Assembly (NCBI RefSeq): GCF_018130545.1
Contig: NZ_JAFCKF010000003.1
Location: 248,001 to 312,000, forward strand
Direction of reading: 5' to 3'
Origin: Bradyrhizobium tropiciagri
GTDB lineage: Bacteria; Pseudomonadota; Alphaproteobacteria; Rhizobiales; Xanthobacteraceae
DNA: 64,000 nt
Positions 24,326-33,269 of this stretch are shown piece by piece. Both the position numbers and the translations under genes were made by a program. Below the pieces are notes generated by a model. The model did no database searches. It was not told the origin of the DNA and was given only the letters and a program-made list of their open reading frames with translations. Every line of letters begins with the position of its first letter. The first letter of the stretch is position 1.

Positions 24326-26257
24326 TCAGCCGACGCGGGCCTGTTGCGAAACCGGTGCAGCCGATGTCGCGTGATCCGCGCTCGCGTCTGCGGCCAACTC
24401 CGTCCCCACAGCCGACGCGACGATAGCCGCAATCGCGGGCTGATGCGCGGTCTCCGAGGCCGCAATGGTCTCCTGCGCCCAGCGGTAAGAAGATTCGAAG
24501 ATCTCCTGGTGGCGATCGAAATCGGTCACGTCGATGCCATCGGGCGTCGGCGGACGCATCACCATATCGAGCGGCGTGGTCGGCAGCGTGTCGTAGCGCT
24601 GATGCGCGACGAGGCTGCGCCACAACACGTTGACGGCACTCGGCGCGGCCGGGAGCGATTTCCGCCGGAACGGCGTCAGCAGCGAGGCGAGCAATTCAAG
24701 CCGTCCCGGCAGCGCGGCGTAGTCGACATCGAACATCTCGGTCGCCGGCTCGCCGAAATGCACCACCAGGTTCGGTCCGCTCTTCAGCTGGTGCATCTGC
24801 GCCAGTGGAACGTTGTCGACGAGGCAGCCGTCGACCAGCATCGAACCGTCCTTGGTGTAGAACGGCGGCAGCAGGCCCGGGATGGCGCTCGATGCCCGCA
24901 CCGCCTGCCAGAGCAGCCCGGTGCGGATCAATTCGAGACTATGCGTCGACAGATTGGTCGCGACCGCCGCGAACGGCCGCCAGCAATCCTCGATCCGGCA
25001 ATGCTGGCCATACTGCTCGGCCAGCGCCGCATCGAAGGCCTTGTGATCGAGCAGCGCGTAGCGCGGCCAGGTCGGGCGGCGGAAGCTGCGGCTGGAGACG
25101 AAGATCTCGTGCGTGCCGCGCTCGAGATGCTCGGCGTCGTAGTTCTTGGCAAAGCCCGCCGCCATCGCCGAGCCGACGCTGGTGCCGACGAAGATGTCGA
25201 ACATCGCGCCGCGCTCGCGAAACGCCTTGTAGATCCCGACATGCGCGGTGCCGAGGCTGCCGCCGCCGCCGGCGACGAACCCGACCGCGCGACCGCACAG
25301 GAAGCGCACCAGGCTGTCGATGTCGATCTGGTCCTCGAGCGCGACATGGTGGTGCATGTAGCAAGGCAGCCGCGCCAGCCAGGCCGCCGTGCCGCTGACC
25401 TCGTGATGCCTGACATCGTGAACGCGAACCAGGCGGCGCGCCGACGCCGGATGCACGGCGCAGGCGAAGCTCTCGATCTCGGTCAGGTCCGGCGCAGGCG
25501 CCTGGCCGCGGCAGGCGAACACGACGAGGTCGGCCTGGCGAATGGTCTTTCTTGCCCATTCCGATGCATCGGCGCCGCCGAAATAGGCCACCAGCGGCGC
25601 GTCATATTCGATCCGGTTGAGCCAGTCGGCGACTTCGGAGGCGTCCAGCGCACGGCCGGGAAACATCGCCTGGACGCGCGCGAGATCGACGATCTCGGCC
25701 CCCGCAGCGGCAAGGCTCAGGCGCAAGCGCTGCTCGAAGCCGGCAGGCACCGGCTCGCGCCCGCCCGCAATCAGCGCGACGGTTCGCGCTTTCGGCGACG
25801 CCCGGACGGGCAACAGGCGCGCGGTCTGGACGGCAAACCGCTGGGCCAGCGCGGCAAGCAGCGCCTCGACAATGCCGGGCGTCTCCTGGACAAGCTGCGT
25901 ATAGGCTGCACGCGTCAACACCAGCACGCTGCTGTCGCGGATCGCGATCACATTGGCGGTGCGCGGGATATTGGCGAAGAAGCCGATCTCGCCGACCAGT
26001 TCGCCGGCGCGCAGCTCGGCGATCGGCTCGGGATGATCGGTGCGATACACCGCGAGCGCGCCGTGCAGCACCAGGAACAATGCGTCGGAGTCGCCGCCCT
26101 GCTCGACCAGGAGCTCGCCGCGCACGAGATCGCGCCGTGTCATGGCGCCAAAGGCGATCCGCCGCTGCTCCGCGCTGAGCGTTCGAAACAGCGCGAAGTC
26201 CTCGGACAGGTTTCCCCACGCAAACGTTGCGCTCGGCGGCACACGGTTCGATTGCAT
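24326..26257 (-). CDS. Cyclic-nucleotide-binding-domain patatin-like phospholipase (NTE family)
   Basis: 643 aa. N-terminal cNMP-binding domain (~25-145; GDSDALFLVLHGALAVYRT, ELVGEIGFFANIPRTANVIA with the GEIGFF cassette and R-T-A), a central linker domain, and a C-terminal patatin domain with the oxyanion motif AGGGGSLGTAH, nucleophile elbow GTSVG and catalytic Asp in DGCLVDN. It should be a serine lysophospholipase or esterase like the RssA/NTE group, with activity tuned by a ligand at the cNMP domain or by membrane location. Confidence 0.93.
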   Translation of the reverse strand: MQSNRVPPSATFAWGNLSEDFALFRTLSAEQRRIAFGAMTRRDLVRGELLVEQGGDSDALFLVLHGALAVYRTDHPEPIAELRAGELVGEIGFFANIPRTANVIAIRDSSVLVLTRAAYTQLVQETPGIVEALLAALAQRFAVQTARLLPVRASPKARTVALIAGGREPVPAGFEQRLRLSLAAAGAEIVDLARVQAMFPGRALDASEVADWLNRIEYDAPLVAYFGGADASEWARKTIRQADLVVFACRGQAPAPDLTEIESFACAVHPASARRLVRVHDVRHHEVSGTAAWLARLPCYMHHHVALEDQIDIDSLVRFLCGRAVGFVAGGGGSLGTAHVGIYKAFRERGAMFDIFVGTSVGSAMAAGFAKNYDAEHLERGTHEIFVSSRSFRRPTWPRYALLDHKAFDAALAEQYGQHCRIEDCWRPFAAVATNLSTHSLELIRTGLLWQAVRASSAIPGLLPPFYTKDGSMLVDGCLVDNVPLAQMHQLKSGPNLVVHFGEPATEMFDVDYAALPGRLELLASLLTPFRRKSLPAAPSAVNVLWRSLVAHQRYDTLPTTPLDMVMRPPTPDGIDVTDFDRHQEIFESSYRWAQETIAASETAHQPAIAAIVASAVGTELAADASADHATSAAPVSQQARVG

Positions 26258-26379
26258 GATCAGATGTTAGCGCCGGGCCGTCGCCCCGGCGAGCGATATC
26301 AGAGCATGATCGGCAGCACCCGGCCGCTATTCCCTTGGGAGCACTGCAACAGGAATTGCCGCACTCCCACTTGCCGGCC

Positions 26380-27531
26380 TCACCCGACCAGCTCCGGCCA
26401 CGGCACGATGGTCGACTTCACCGTCTTCATCGCCATCGCATCGGCGACCGCCTGCGCGACGCCGTCCTCGGTGAACGGATAGATCGTCTGCATGTCGAGC
26501 CAGGGGTATTTGTTGCGCGTGCGGTAGAGCATGTCGACGCCGAGCGGCAGATCGTTGCCGGTAAAGCCCCAGGAGCCGAGCACGTTGAGGTCCTTGGTGC
26601 AGATGCGGTGCCACGACGTGTTGATCGAGCCGGCATCGGTAAACTGGCCCATCTCGACATAGGTGCCGCCGTCGCGCAGCATCTCGATGCCCTCGGGTCC
26701 GGCGGTCGGATGGCCCGAGCAATCCATCACGAGGTCGGCACCGAAGCCGCCGACGATGTCGCGCACCGCCTTGATGCGCTCCTCCGGCGTCTTGAGCTGA
26801 TCGATATCGACGGTCGCCTCGGCGCCGAACTTGCGCGCGAGCGCCAGCCGCGGCGTCTCCGGTGCGCCAACGCAGATCACGCGCCCTGCCCCCATCTCCT
26901 GCGCGGCGGCAACCGCAAGAATGCCGATCGGCCCGGAGCCCTGGATCACCACCGTGTCGCCCCAGGAAAAGCCGCCGGCGCGGGTGGCGCGGTTGAAGGC
27001 GCGGATGCAGGAGGTCAACGGCTCGGAGAGCGCGCCGAGCCGCAGCGACATGTCGTCGGGTAATTTGTAGATCTTGGTGCCCGGCAGCATGTCGAGATCG
27101 ACATAGACGTATTCGGCCCAGCCGCCCCACATATGCGGCGCCTTATCGAAGCCGAGATAGCGGCCGTAGTACACAGGCGTCAGACACTTATTGGCGCTTG
27201 CGGGATAATGGATGCAGTAATAGCAGCGGCCGCACGGCATCAAGGGCGGGATCATCACCTTCGATCCAACCTTGAGCGGCTTGCTCATGAAGTCCTCGGT
27301 GAACTCCGGACCGCATTCGACGATCACGCCGCCGAGCTCATGGCCGAGCGTGAACGGCCATGGCAGCGGTTTCGGCCAATGTCCCTTCAGGATGTGCAGG
27401 TCGGTTCCGCAGACTCCGCAAGCGCCGACCTTGATCAAGGCCGCCTTTTTGCCGATATGCGGCCATGGCACGGTCCGGATTACAGGCTTGGCTCCAGGTC
27501 CTTCATGCGTGCAGACGCGGATCTGCTCCAT
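26380..27531 (-). CDS. Zinc-binding alcohol dehydrogenase family protein
   Basis: 383 aa MDR enzyme. Catalytic zinc ligands C41 (GVCGTD), H64 with E65 (GHE), structural-zinc lobe cysteines C100, C103, C106 and C116, and the NAD motif VIQGSGPIGILAVAAAQ. It resembles sorbitol/threonine-type dehydrogenases. Substrate unknown. Located immediately 5' (on the same strand) of the lipase gene but 120 bp apart. Divergent from a small gene with an unusual repeat-rich spacer (27585-27651). Confidence 0.92.
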   Translation of the reverse strand: MEQIRVCTHEGPGAKPVIRTVPWPHIGKKAALIKVGACGVCGTDLHILKGHWPKPLPWPFTLGHELGGVIVECGPEFTEDFMSKPLKVGSKVMIPPLMPCGRCYYCIHYPASANKCLTPVYYGRYLGFDKAPHMWGGWAEYVYVDLDMLPGTKIYKLPDDMSLRLGALSEPLTSCIRAFNRATRAGGFSWGDTVVIQGSGPIGILAVAAAQEMGAGRVICVGAPETPRLALARKFGAEATVDIDQLKTPEERIKAVRDIVGGFGADLVMDCSGHPTAGPEGIEMLRDGGTYVEMGQFTDAGSINTSWHRICTKDLNVLGSWGFTGNDLPLGVDMLYRTRNKYPWLDMQTIYPFTEDGVAQAVADAMAMKTVKSTIVPWPELVG

Positions 27532-27584
27532 CGGTTCGTCCTCCCTGTCCTTGTCGTTGGGCCGGGTCCGGCCGCACCGAGCTT

Positions 27585-27651
27585 AGGTCAGGATGATCGG
27601 GATGTCATGAAGGCCTGTCATGAAGGCGTGCGCGATGCGTCAGATCCTGAC
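27585..27651. promoter_or_regulatory. Inverted repeat enclosing a 13-bp tandem direct repeat
   Basis: GTCAGGAT (27585-27592) and ATCCTGAC (27644-27651) are perfect inverted arms. Between them are two adjacent 13-mers TGTCATGAAGGCC/G at 27603-27615 and 27616-27628 (one mismatch). It lies between the divergent alcohol dehydrogenase and the 168-aa protein; likely a regulatory region, factor unknown. Confidence 0.45.
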
Positions 27652-27746
27652 GGGAGTATTTTTCCGCAAGGTAGCATCGCAAGGAACCATCGATTGTGAA
27701 CGCAGCCCGGGGCGGATAGGCTTGTAGCATTGCGGGGACCGACATC

Positions 27747-28253
27747 ATGAATCCTGGTATCGAAGGCATCGTTGGCATGTACGTCAAGCTCGGCGAGCTC
27801 GACACGCTGCAACGCATGAAAGAGCATCGGCAGAGCTTGCTCGACCAATGCGTCGACACCGCGAATTTCAGCTTCGACGTGACGCGATCGATCTACCGCA
27901 GCGACCTCGAGGTGATCGAAGCCGGCATCGAGAGCCTGTATGGCGAGATCACCGGCCATGTCGACGTCTTCGGTGAAAAGAGAATTGCCGGCTGGGCTTT
28001 GTACAACCAGCACCCCGACAAGCGGGTCCCGATCGACATCTACTTCAACGGCGAGCTCGTTGCCGAGGTCGTAGCCGATCAGTTCCGCAATGATCTTCTC
28101 AAGCTCAACAAGGGCGATGGGCACCATGGCTTCATGTTCGAGCCGCCAAGCGGGTCCTATCAGCCACCCCTGCAGCTCGAGATCCGCGCGGCGAAACGGA
28201 AGGTGCTGAAAGCGGTGACCGTCGAGCCGGCGGCAAACGCCGAAGCCAAATAG
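27747..28253 (+). CDS. Protein with a glycosyltransferase-associated 'GWA' beta domain
   Basis: 168 aa. N-terminal ~65 residues are helical (LGELDTLQRMKEHRQSLLDQC). From ~70 the sequence follows a pattern often found appended to bacterial glycosyltransferases: G-H-V-D....IAGWALY.....VPIDIYFNGELVAEVVADQFRNDL......GDGHHGFMFEPP. Here it is not fused to a glycosyltransferase. Function unknown. Convergent with the MBL gene, with a hairpin between. Confidence 0.7.
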   Translation: MNPGIEGIVGMYVKLGELDTLQRMKEHRQSLLDQCVDTANFSFDVTRSIYRSDLEVIEAGIESLYGEITGHVDVFGEKRIAGWALYNQHPDKRVPIDIYFNGELVAEVVADQFRNDLLKLNKGDGHHGFMFEPPSGSYQPPLQLEIRAAKRKVLKAVTVEPAANAEAK

Positions 28254-28255
28254 CC

Positions 28256-28280
28256 TCTCCGCGGCGCCTTCGCGCGGAGA
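28256..28280. terminator. Bidirectional terminator-like hairpin
   Basis: Perfect 8-bp stem TCTCCGCG (28256-28263) / CGCGGAGA (28273-28280), 9-nt loop, in the 30-bp gap between convergent genes. Confidence 0.55.
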
Positions 28281-28283
28281 TCG

Positions 28284-29246
28284 TCACTTGATCGCGCTGC
28301 CGTCGGGCGCAAAGCCCTCGACCTTGTCCGAGATCACGAACGACATCAGGTCGTGCCCGATCACCAGCGGCCCCTGATAGGTCGTGCGCGTCCGCTTCAG
28401 CAGCACGTCCTCCGGCACGTCCTGCGTCGGTGGCTGGCTTGCGAACACGATGTGCGAATAGACAGCAAGCTTCGGCCTGGCCTCTGCGAAGATCCTGCCG
28501 GCCTCTTCCGGCGAGGTGTGATGGTTCTCGATCGCCCGGTAGTTCGGATAGGCCTTGAACAGCTCGGGATCGATCACCGCGACCTCATGGATCAGGAGGT
28601 CGGCGCCCTCGGCCGCCTTTGCCACCCGCTCGTCCGGCTTGGTGTCGCCCGACAGCACCACCTTCTTGCCGTCATACTCGACGACATACCCGAACGAGGG
28701 CTTGATCTTCTCGCCGTGATTGACCTCGATCGCGCTGACCTTGACACCGTTGTTCTCATAGACCGGCCCCGGCTCGATGTCCTTGGCCGCAAACGCGATA
28801 CCCGCAGGCGGATAGCCCTCATCGTCGATCCGGATGCGGATGTCCTCGGAGAACGCCTTGGTGAGATTTTCGGTCATCGCCACGGTGCCCTTCGGCCCGA
28901 AGATCACCATCGGCGTCTTGCGCGAGCCGAACGGCGTACCGATCCACCCCGTCAGCCACATATCGGGAAGGCCGACGACGTGGTCGGAATGCAGATGGGT
29001 GATGAAGTGCGCCGTGATCGCGCCGATCGGGATCTTCTTCTGGAACAGGCGGATCGTCGAGCCGCGTCCGAAATCGAAGATCAGCTTCTCCGGCCCCGCT
29101 TCCACCAGCGTCGCGGCGCTGAAGCTCGAGAGCCGCGGCGTCGGCGTGCCGGTGCCGAGCAAGGTGACCCGCATCTCGGCGGCGCGCGCCATGCCGGCGC
29201 CGGCGAGGATGACCGCAGCAAGCGCAAGCCACAATTTCGGTCGCAT
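28284..29246 (-). CDS. Exported MBL-fold metallo-hydrolase (RNase Z/arylsulfatase-like)
   Basis: 320 aa. Signal peptide at 1-~23 (ALAAVILAGAGMARAA). The metallo-beta-lactamase zinc motif HLHSDH lies at 84-89 (HxHxDH), with later ligands in SGDTKPDERV and the terminal-region His in LAVYSHIVF. GTGTPTPR at the start is typical of the RNase Z/atsA-like subgroup, but the signal peptide argues against an RNA substrate. Probably a periplasmic ester, lactone or phosphodiester hydrolase. ATG at 29246 begins the signal peptide; the upstream ATG would add RRRRSI. Confidence 0.88.
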   Translation of the reverse strand: MRPKLWLALAAVILAGAGMARAAEMRVTLLGTGTPTPRLSSFSAATLVEAGPEKLIFDFGRGSTIRLFQKKIPIGAITAHFITHLHSDHVVGLPDMWLTGWIGTPFGSRKTPMVIFGPKGTVAMTENLTKAFSEDIRIRIDDEGYPPAGIAFAAKDIEPGPVYENNGVKVSAIEVNHGEKIKPSFGYVVEYDGKKVVLSGDTKPDERVAKAAEGADLLIHEVAVIDPELFKAYPNYRAIENHHTSPEEAGRIFAEARPKLAVYSHIVFASQPPTQDVPEDVLLKRTRTTYQGPLVIGHDLMSFVISDKVEGFAPDGSAIK

Positions 29247-29401
29247 GATCGAACGTCTCCGCCTCATGAACTGACTAAGTCACGACACGTTAGGTGAAGC
29301 GGCCGGAGATGCCAATGTCGGCTGCGACATGACGGCTCGCGCGGCGGATTGACAGCAATGGCCGCTCCATCCCACCTTGCGTCGCACCATCAGGCATTGG
29401 A

Positions 29402-30337
29402 ATGAAACTGCAGCCCGGGTCGGAACGAATCTTCGCGGACGACAGCACCGACCCGCTGGACGGGCGCGTGCAATGGGCGCCGGCGAAGTCGCTGTGGCTC
29501 GGCAGCATGACCGTGGTCGCGATCATCTTCGGCCCGCTGACGTTCTCGTGGAGCGCGTTCGCGCTGTTCATCGTGACCAGCGCGATCACGCTGTGCTTCG
29601 GGCATTCGGTCGGCATGCACCGGCGCCTGATCCATACGAGCTTCGACTGTCCGCTATGGCTCGAGCGGCTCTGCGTCTATCTCGGCACGCTGGTCGGGAT
29701 GGCCGGTCCCTACGGCATGGTGCGACTGCACGATCATCGCGACTGGGCCCAGCGCCAGGCGGCGTGCCACGCCTACTCCTGCCATGCCGCCGGCTTCTGG
29801 CGCGATGCCTGGTGGCAGCTGCACTGCAGGCTCGTGCTGAAACACCCGCCGGTCTTCCGGCTCGAACCGCGGCTCGCCGATGACCGCTTCTACGCGTTCG
29901 TCGAGCGAACCTGGATGTGGCAGCAATTGCCGTGGGCTATCCTGTTCTTTGCGATCGGCTCGTGGAGCTGGCTGGTGTGGGGCATCTGCGTGCGGATCGC
30001 CGTCTGCGTCACCGGTCACTGGCTGATCGGTCACTATTCGCATCGCCAGGGCGGACAGACCTGGGTCATCGAAGGCGTCGCGGCCCAGGGCTACAATGTC
30101 GGCATCGCCGGGCTGATCAGCATGGGCGAGAGCTGGCACAACAATCATCACGCCTATCCGGGCTCGGCGAAGCTCGGGCTGCTGCCGGGCCAGATCGATC
30201 TCGGCTGGTGGCTGATCAAGACGTTTGAGACAGCAGGCCTCGCCCGCAACATCAAGACGCCGGACAACCTTGCGCCACGCCCGGGTTCACGTCGCGTCGA
30301 CGGCCTGCGCGATGTCGATGCGGTCGCCGGGACTTAG
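29402..30337 (+). CDS. Membrane fatty acid desaturase-like protein
   Basis: 311 aa, with paired hydrophobic segments at ~32-66, ~88-104 and ~163-192. Histidine boxes: HSVGMH at 68-73 (first box), HNNHH near the C-terminus (third box, in ESWHNNHHAYP). The second box is unusual: LHDHRDW (H110, H112) where acyl-CoA desaturases normally have HxxHH. Family members insert a double bond into acyl chains using a di-iron centre. A fatty-acid role would match the TetR-FabA pair 4-5 kb downstream, but that link is inference. Confidence 0.82.
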   Translation: MKLQPGSERIFADDSTDPLDGRVQWAPAKSLWLGSMTVVAIIFGPLTFSWSAFALFIVTSAITLCFGHSVGMHRRLIHTSFDCPLWLERLCVYLGTLVGMAGPYGMVRLHDHRDWAQRQAACHAYSCHAAGFWRDAWWQLHCRLVLKHPPVFRLEPRLADDRFYAFVERTWMWQQLPWAILFFAIGSWSWLVWGICVRIAVCVTGHWLIGHYSHRQGGQTWVIEGVAAQGYNVGIAGLISMGESWHNNHHAYPGSAKLGLLPGQIDLGWWLIKTFETAGLARNIKTPDNLAPRPGSRRVDGLRDVDAVAGT

Positions 30338-30445
30338 CAGCTGCGCATTGGTCCCGTCATCCGCACGCCAGATCGCCATTGCAGACCAGGCGCCACGCCG
30401 CTATAGCACCAGCGTCGGAAAAGGCAGACTTGGTTTGGTAAGCCC

Positions 30446-30479
30446 AAGTCCTTTCGAAATCGAAGTCCTTTCAGAATCG
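30446..30479. repeat. 17-bp tandem direct repeat upstream of the monooxygenase
   Basis: AAGTCCTTTCGAAATCG (30446-30462) directly followed by AAGTCCTTTCAGAATCG (30463-30479), 15 of 17 identical. It lies ~140 bp before the monooxygenase start in an otherwise unremarkable 278-bp gap and could be an operator. Confidence 0.5.
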
Positions 30480-30615
30480 AAAGCTCTGGTCTCCTGCTCA
30501 ACGCATGAGATCCCCACGACGAACACCGGATGCCGTCCAGGCGTCCATTGTGTTCGTCCGTGTGGTTCTCAACCCGACGAACCGCTCCGGTCGAACAGCG
30601 ACACAGGAGCAGTTC

Positions 30616-32169
30616 ATGCACAATCATCACCCCCTCCCCCATGATGTCGTGATCGCAGGTGCCGGCCCCGTCGGCCTGATGCTTGCGTGCGAGCTGCGGC
30701 TCGCCGGATGCTCGGTGCTGATGCTGGAGCAGGCCGCCGACCCGCGCTCGCTGCTGAAGCGGCTGCCGTTCGGCATGCGTGGCCTGTCGGCGCCGACCAT
30801 CGAAGCGCTCGATCGTCGCGGGATGCTGGATGACATCGCGCCGCAGCAGCGTGCGAAAGATGACTCAGGCCGCAACACACCCACCGCGCATTGGCGGCAA
30901 CAGCCGCGCCGCCCTGCCGGTCATTTCGCCGGCATTCAGTTTTATCACGATGACATCGACAGTTCGAAATGGCCGTTTCGCCTGCCGAGCCCTACCGGCA
31001 ACAGCATGGCGGTCGACATGGAGTCGCTCGAATCCACACTGGCCGCGCGCGCGATCGCGATGGGAGTTGAGATCAGACGCGGCCTCGGCGTCGAGACGTT
31101 TGAGCAATCGGATCATGGCGTGATCGTTCGCGCCGATGGCGAGACGTTCCACGGACGCTGGCTGGTCGGTTGCGACGGCGGCCGCAGCACGGTGCGCAAG
31201 GCTGCCGGCTTTGAGTTTACCGGCACCGATCCCGAGTTTACCGGCTATTCGGTCGAGGTCGTGCTATCCGATCCGGACCAGCTCCGCCCGGGCCGCCACT
31301 ACACGCCGACAGGCATGTACACCTTTGCACAGCCCGGCACGATCGCGATGGTCGATTTCGACGGCGGCGCCTTCCACCGCACCCAGCCGATCACGCGGGA
31401 GCATGTGCAGGCGGTGTTGCGTCGCGTCTCCGGCACCGACGTGACGTTGACGGCGCTGCAGCTCGCCACCACCTGGACCGATCGCGCCTGCCAGCCGACG
31501 GCCTACCGCAAGGGGCGCGTGCTGCTCGCCGGCGACGCCGCGCATATCCATTCTCCGCTCGGCGGCCAGGGGCTCAACCTTGGGCTCGGCGATGCGATGA
31601 ACCTCGGCTGGAAGCTCGCGGCCACGATCCGCGGCGACGCGCCGACGGATCTGCTCGACAGCTATTCGCGCGAGCGGCATCCGGTCGGTGCGCAAGTTCT
31701 CGACTGGTCGCGCGCCCAGGTCGCGCTGATGCGGCCGAGCCGCAGTTCACGCGCGCTCGAAGCCATCATCCGCGATCTGATCGCAACATCAGACGGCGCA
31801 ACCTATTTTGCCGAGCGCGTGTGGGGCGTTTCACTGCGCTACGATCTCGGCGACGGCCATCCGTTGATGGGCCGCAGCGCACCCGACTTCGAGCTCGCCG
31901 ACGGGACGAGGCTGGGCGAGTTGCTTCGAGATGGACGCGGCCTGCTGCTGGACTTCGACGCGCGTGCTTCCCTGCAAGCGCTGGCCGATCGCTGGCGCGG
32001 GCGGATCAGCTATCGCGCGAGCGATGCCAGCGATCGACTGGGGCTGAGCGCGGTGCTCGTGCGCCCCGATGGGTTTGTGGCTTGGGCCACAGACATCGAG
32101 CCCGACCTGGGAGAGAGTGCCCAAGCGGCGGCGCGGTGGTTCGGAGAACCTGACGCGGCGCAAGAATGA
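30616..32169 (+). CDS. FAD-dependent aromatic monooxygenase (PHBH fold)
   Basis: 517 aa class A flavin monooxygenase. FAD motif GAGPVGLMLACEL close to the N-terminus, the DG motif in GCDGGRST, and the GD motif in LLAGDAAHIHSPLGGQGLNLGLGDA. The C-terminal ~120 residues look like the thioredoxin-like domain of phenol hydroxylase/MhpA-type enzymes. It probably hydroxylates an aromatic substrate with NAD(P)H and O2. Start at 30616 (MHNHHPLP) has AGGAG 7 nt upstream; the open frame extends to 30505 without conserved features. Confidence 0.9.
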   Translation: MHNHHPLPHDVVIAGAGPVGLMLACELRLAGCSVLMLEQAADPRSLLKRLPFGMRGLSAPTIEALDRRGMLDDIAPQQRAKDDSGRNTPTAHWRQQPRRPAGHFAGIQFYHDDIDSSKWPFRLPSPTGNSMAVDMESLESTLAARAIAMGVEIRRGLGVETFEQSDHGVIVRADGETFHGRWLVGCDGGRSTVRKAAGFEFTGTDPEFTGYSVEVVLSDPDQLRPGRHYTPTGMYTFAQPGTIAMVDFDGGAFHRTQPITREHVQAVLRRVSGTDVTLTALQLATTWTDRACQPTAYRKGRVLLAGDAAHIHSPLGGQGLNLGLGDAMNLGWKLAATIRGDAPTDLLDSYSRERHPVGAQVLDWSRAQVALMRPSRSSRALEAIIRDLIATSDGATYFAERVWGVSLRYDLGDGHPLMGRSAPDFELADGTRLGELLRDGRGLLLDFDARASLQALADRWRGRISYRASDASDRLGLSAVLVRPDGFVAWATDIEPDLGESAQAAARWFGEPDAAQE

Positions 32170-32319
32170 GCGAGGCGCCACTGGGTACGGCGCACCTGAG
32201 CTTTCGCTTGTCTCTCTTGCACCGTGTACGGGTTCCCCGCCTCAACCGTAACGCCCTGTTAACCCTATCAGCCTTACGGTCGTCGGGGCTCCGAATGGAC
32301 GGTGGCCAGGTTTGTTGTG

Positions 32320-32937
32320 ATGTCGTTTGCACAGAAGAAAACTACCGTCGTCCCCGTAGCCGAGGAGCGGCGGCGCTTTCAGCGCGTCAAGGTGCACCTG
32401 CTCGGCCGCTACATGCTGCCCGACCGGCGCGAGTTTCCCTGCCAGATTATCAACATGTCCCCGGGCGGCCTCGCGCTGCTGGCGCCCGGCATCGGCAATG
32501 TCGGCGACCGCGTCATCGCCTATCTCGACCATATCGGCCGCGTCGAGGGCCGCATCACCCGCATCATCGACAACGGCTTTGCGATGACGATCGGCGCCAC
32601 CGCGCGCAAGCGCGACAAGCTCGCCGCCCAGCTGACCTGGCTCGCCAACCGCGACATCCTCAACTTGCCCGAGGATCGCCGCCACGACCGTATCGTGCCG
32701 CGCAACCCGATCGCCCTGCTCACCCAGGAAGACGGCACGCGGATGACCTGCCGCATCATCGACCTGTCCTTGTCCGGCGCCGCGATTGCCGCGGAGAACC
32801 GCCCGCCGCTGAAGTCGCTGGTGATGCTCGGCCGGGTGCAAGCCCGCGTGGTGCGAAACCTCGAGGAAGGCTTCGCGCTCGAGTTCGTCCACGAGCAGTC
32901 CGCGGAAACCCTCGAAGAGAGCGTTACCGCGAGGTAA
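32320..32937 (+). CDS. Tandem PilZ-domain protein
   Basis: 205 aa with two PilZ-like units. The first has RRRFQRVKVHLLGRY and NMSPGGLAL; the second has HDRIVPRNPIALL and DLSLSGAAI. The RxxxR plus D/NxSxxG motifs are those that bind cyclic di-GMP. Likely a cytoplasmic c-di-GMP receptor or adaptor. ATG at 32320 selected; an upstream in-frame start at 32302 lacks a good ribosome site. A LapG-like peptidase gene follows ~330 bp downstream. Confidence 0.88.
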   Translation: MSFAQKKTTVVPVAEERRRFQRVKVHLLGRYMLPDRREFPCQIINMSPGGLALLAPGIGNVGDRVIAYLDHIGRVEGRITRIIDNGFAMTIGATARKRDKLAAQLTWLANRDILNLPEDRRHDRIVPRNPIALLTQEDGTRMTCRIIDLSLSGAAIAAENRPPLKSLVMLGRVQARVVRNLEEGFALEFVHEQSAETLEESVTAR

Positions 32938-32973
32938 AGCGAAAAACCGCTCAAGACCCCGTTTTCAGCCCGC

Positions 32974-33007
32974 GAAGGCGGCCTCCGGTGCACCGGTGGC
33001 CGCCTTC
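32974..33007 (+). terminator. Strong hairpin after the PilZ gene
   Basis: GAAGGCGGCC (32974-32983) pairs perfectly with GGCCGCCTTC (32998-33007), with a second palindrome CCGGTGCACCGG in between. 37 nt after the stop; no T-run follows. Confidence 0.6.
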
Positions 33008-33095
33008 GACGCGTTTGGCGCTGCGAAATCGGCGGTTAACGGCTGGAACTTCTGACGCAACAAACCACGCTGCCGCAACGTTCGGCGCGTTAATA

Positions 33096-33135
33096 CGTAA
33101 AATTTGAATCAATTGCAGTTGTTTCAAATTTTACG
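33096..33135. promoter_or_regulatory. 40-bp near-perfect palindrome in the peptidase upstream region
   Basis: CGTAAAATTTGA (33096-33107) is exactly repeated in reverse complement at 33124-33135; the inner 16 nt are also largely symmetric (CAA..TTG), centre 33115.5. The region 33090-33240 is AT-rich, unlike its surroundings. No T-run on either side, so a protein-binding site or cruciform is more likely than a terminator. Confidence 0.6.
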
Positions 33136-33269
33136 CGAATTCGATTCAAGTACAGTTCAACTTCGCCGCAGCTTTTATCAGTATTCGCGTCAAATCTACT
33201 TTGTGCACTTAGCGGCGGCGAAAAAACTTTGTGCGAAACGTGGTCCCAACAAGAAGAACGGGGGCCACA

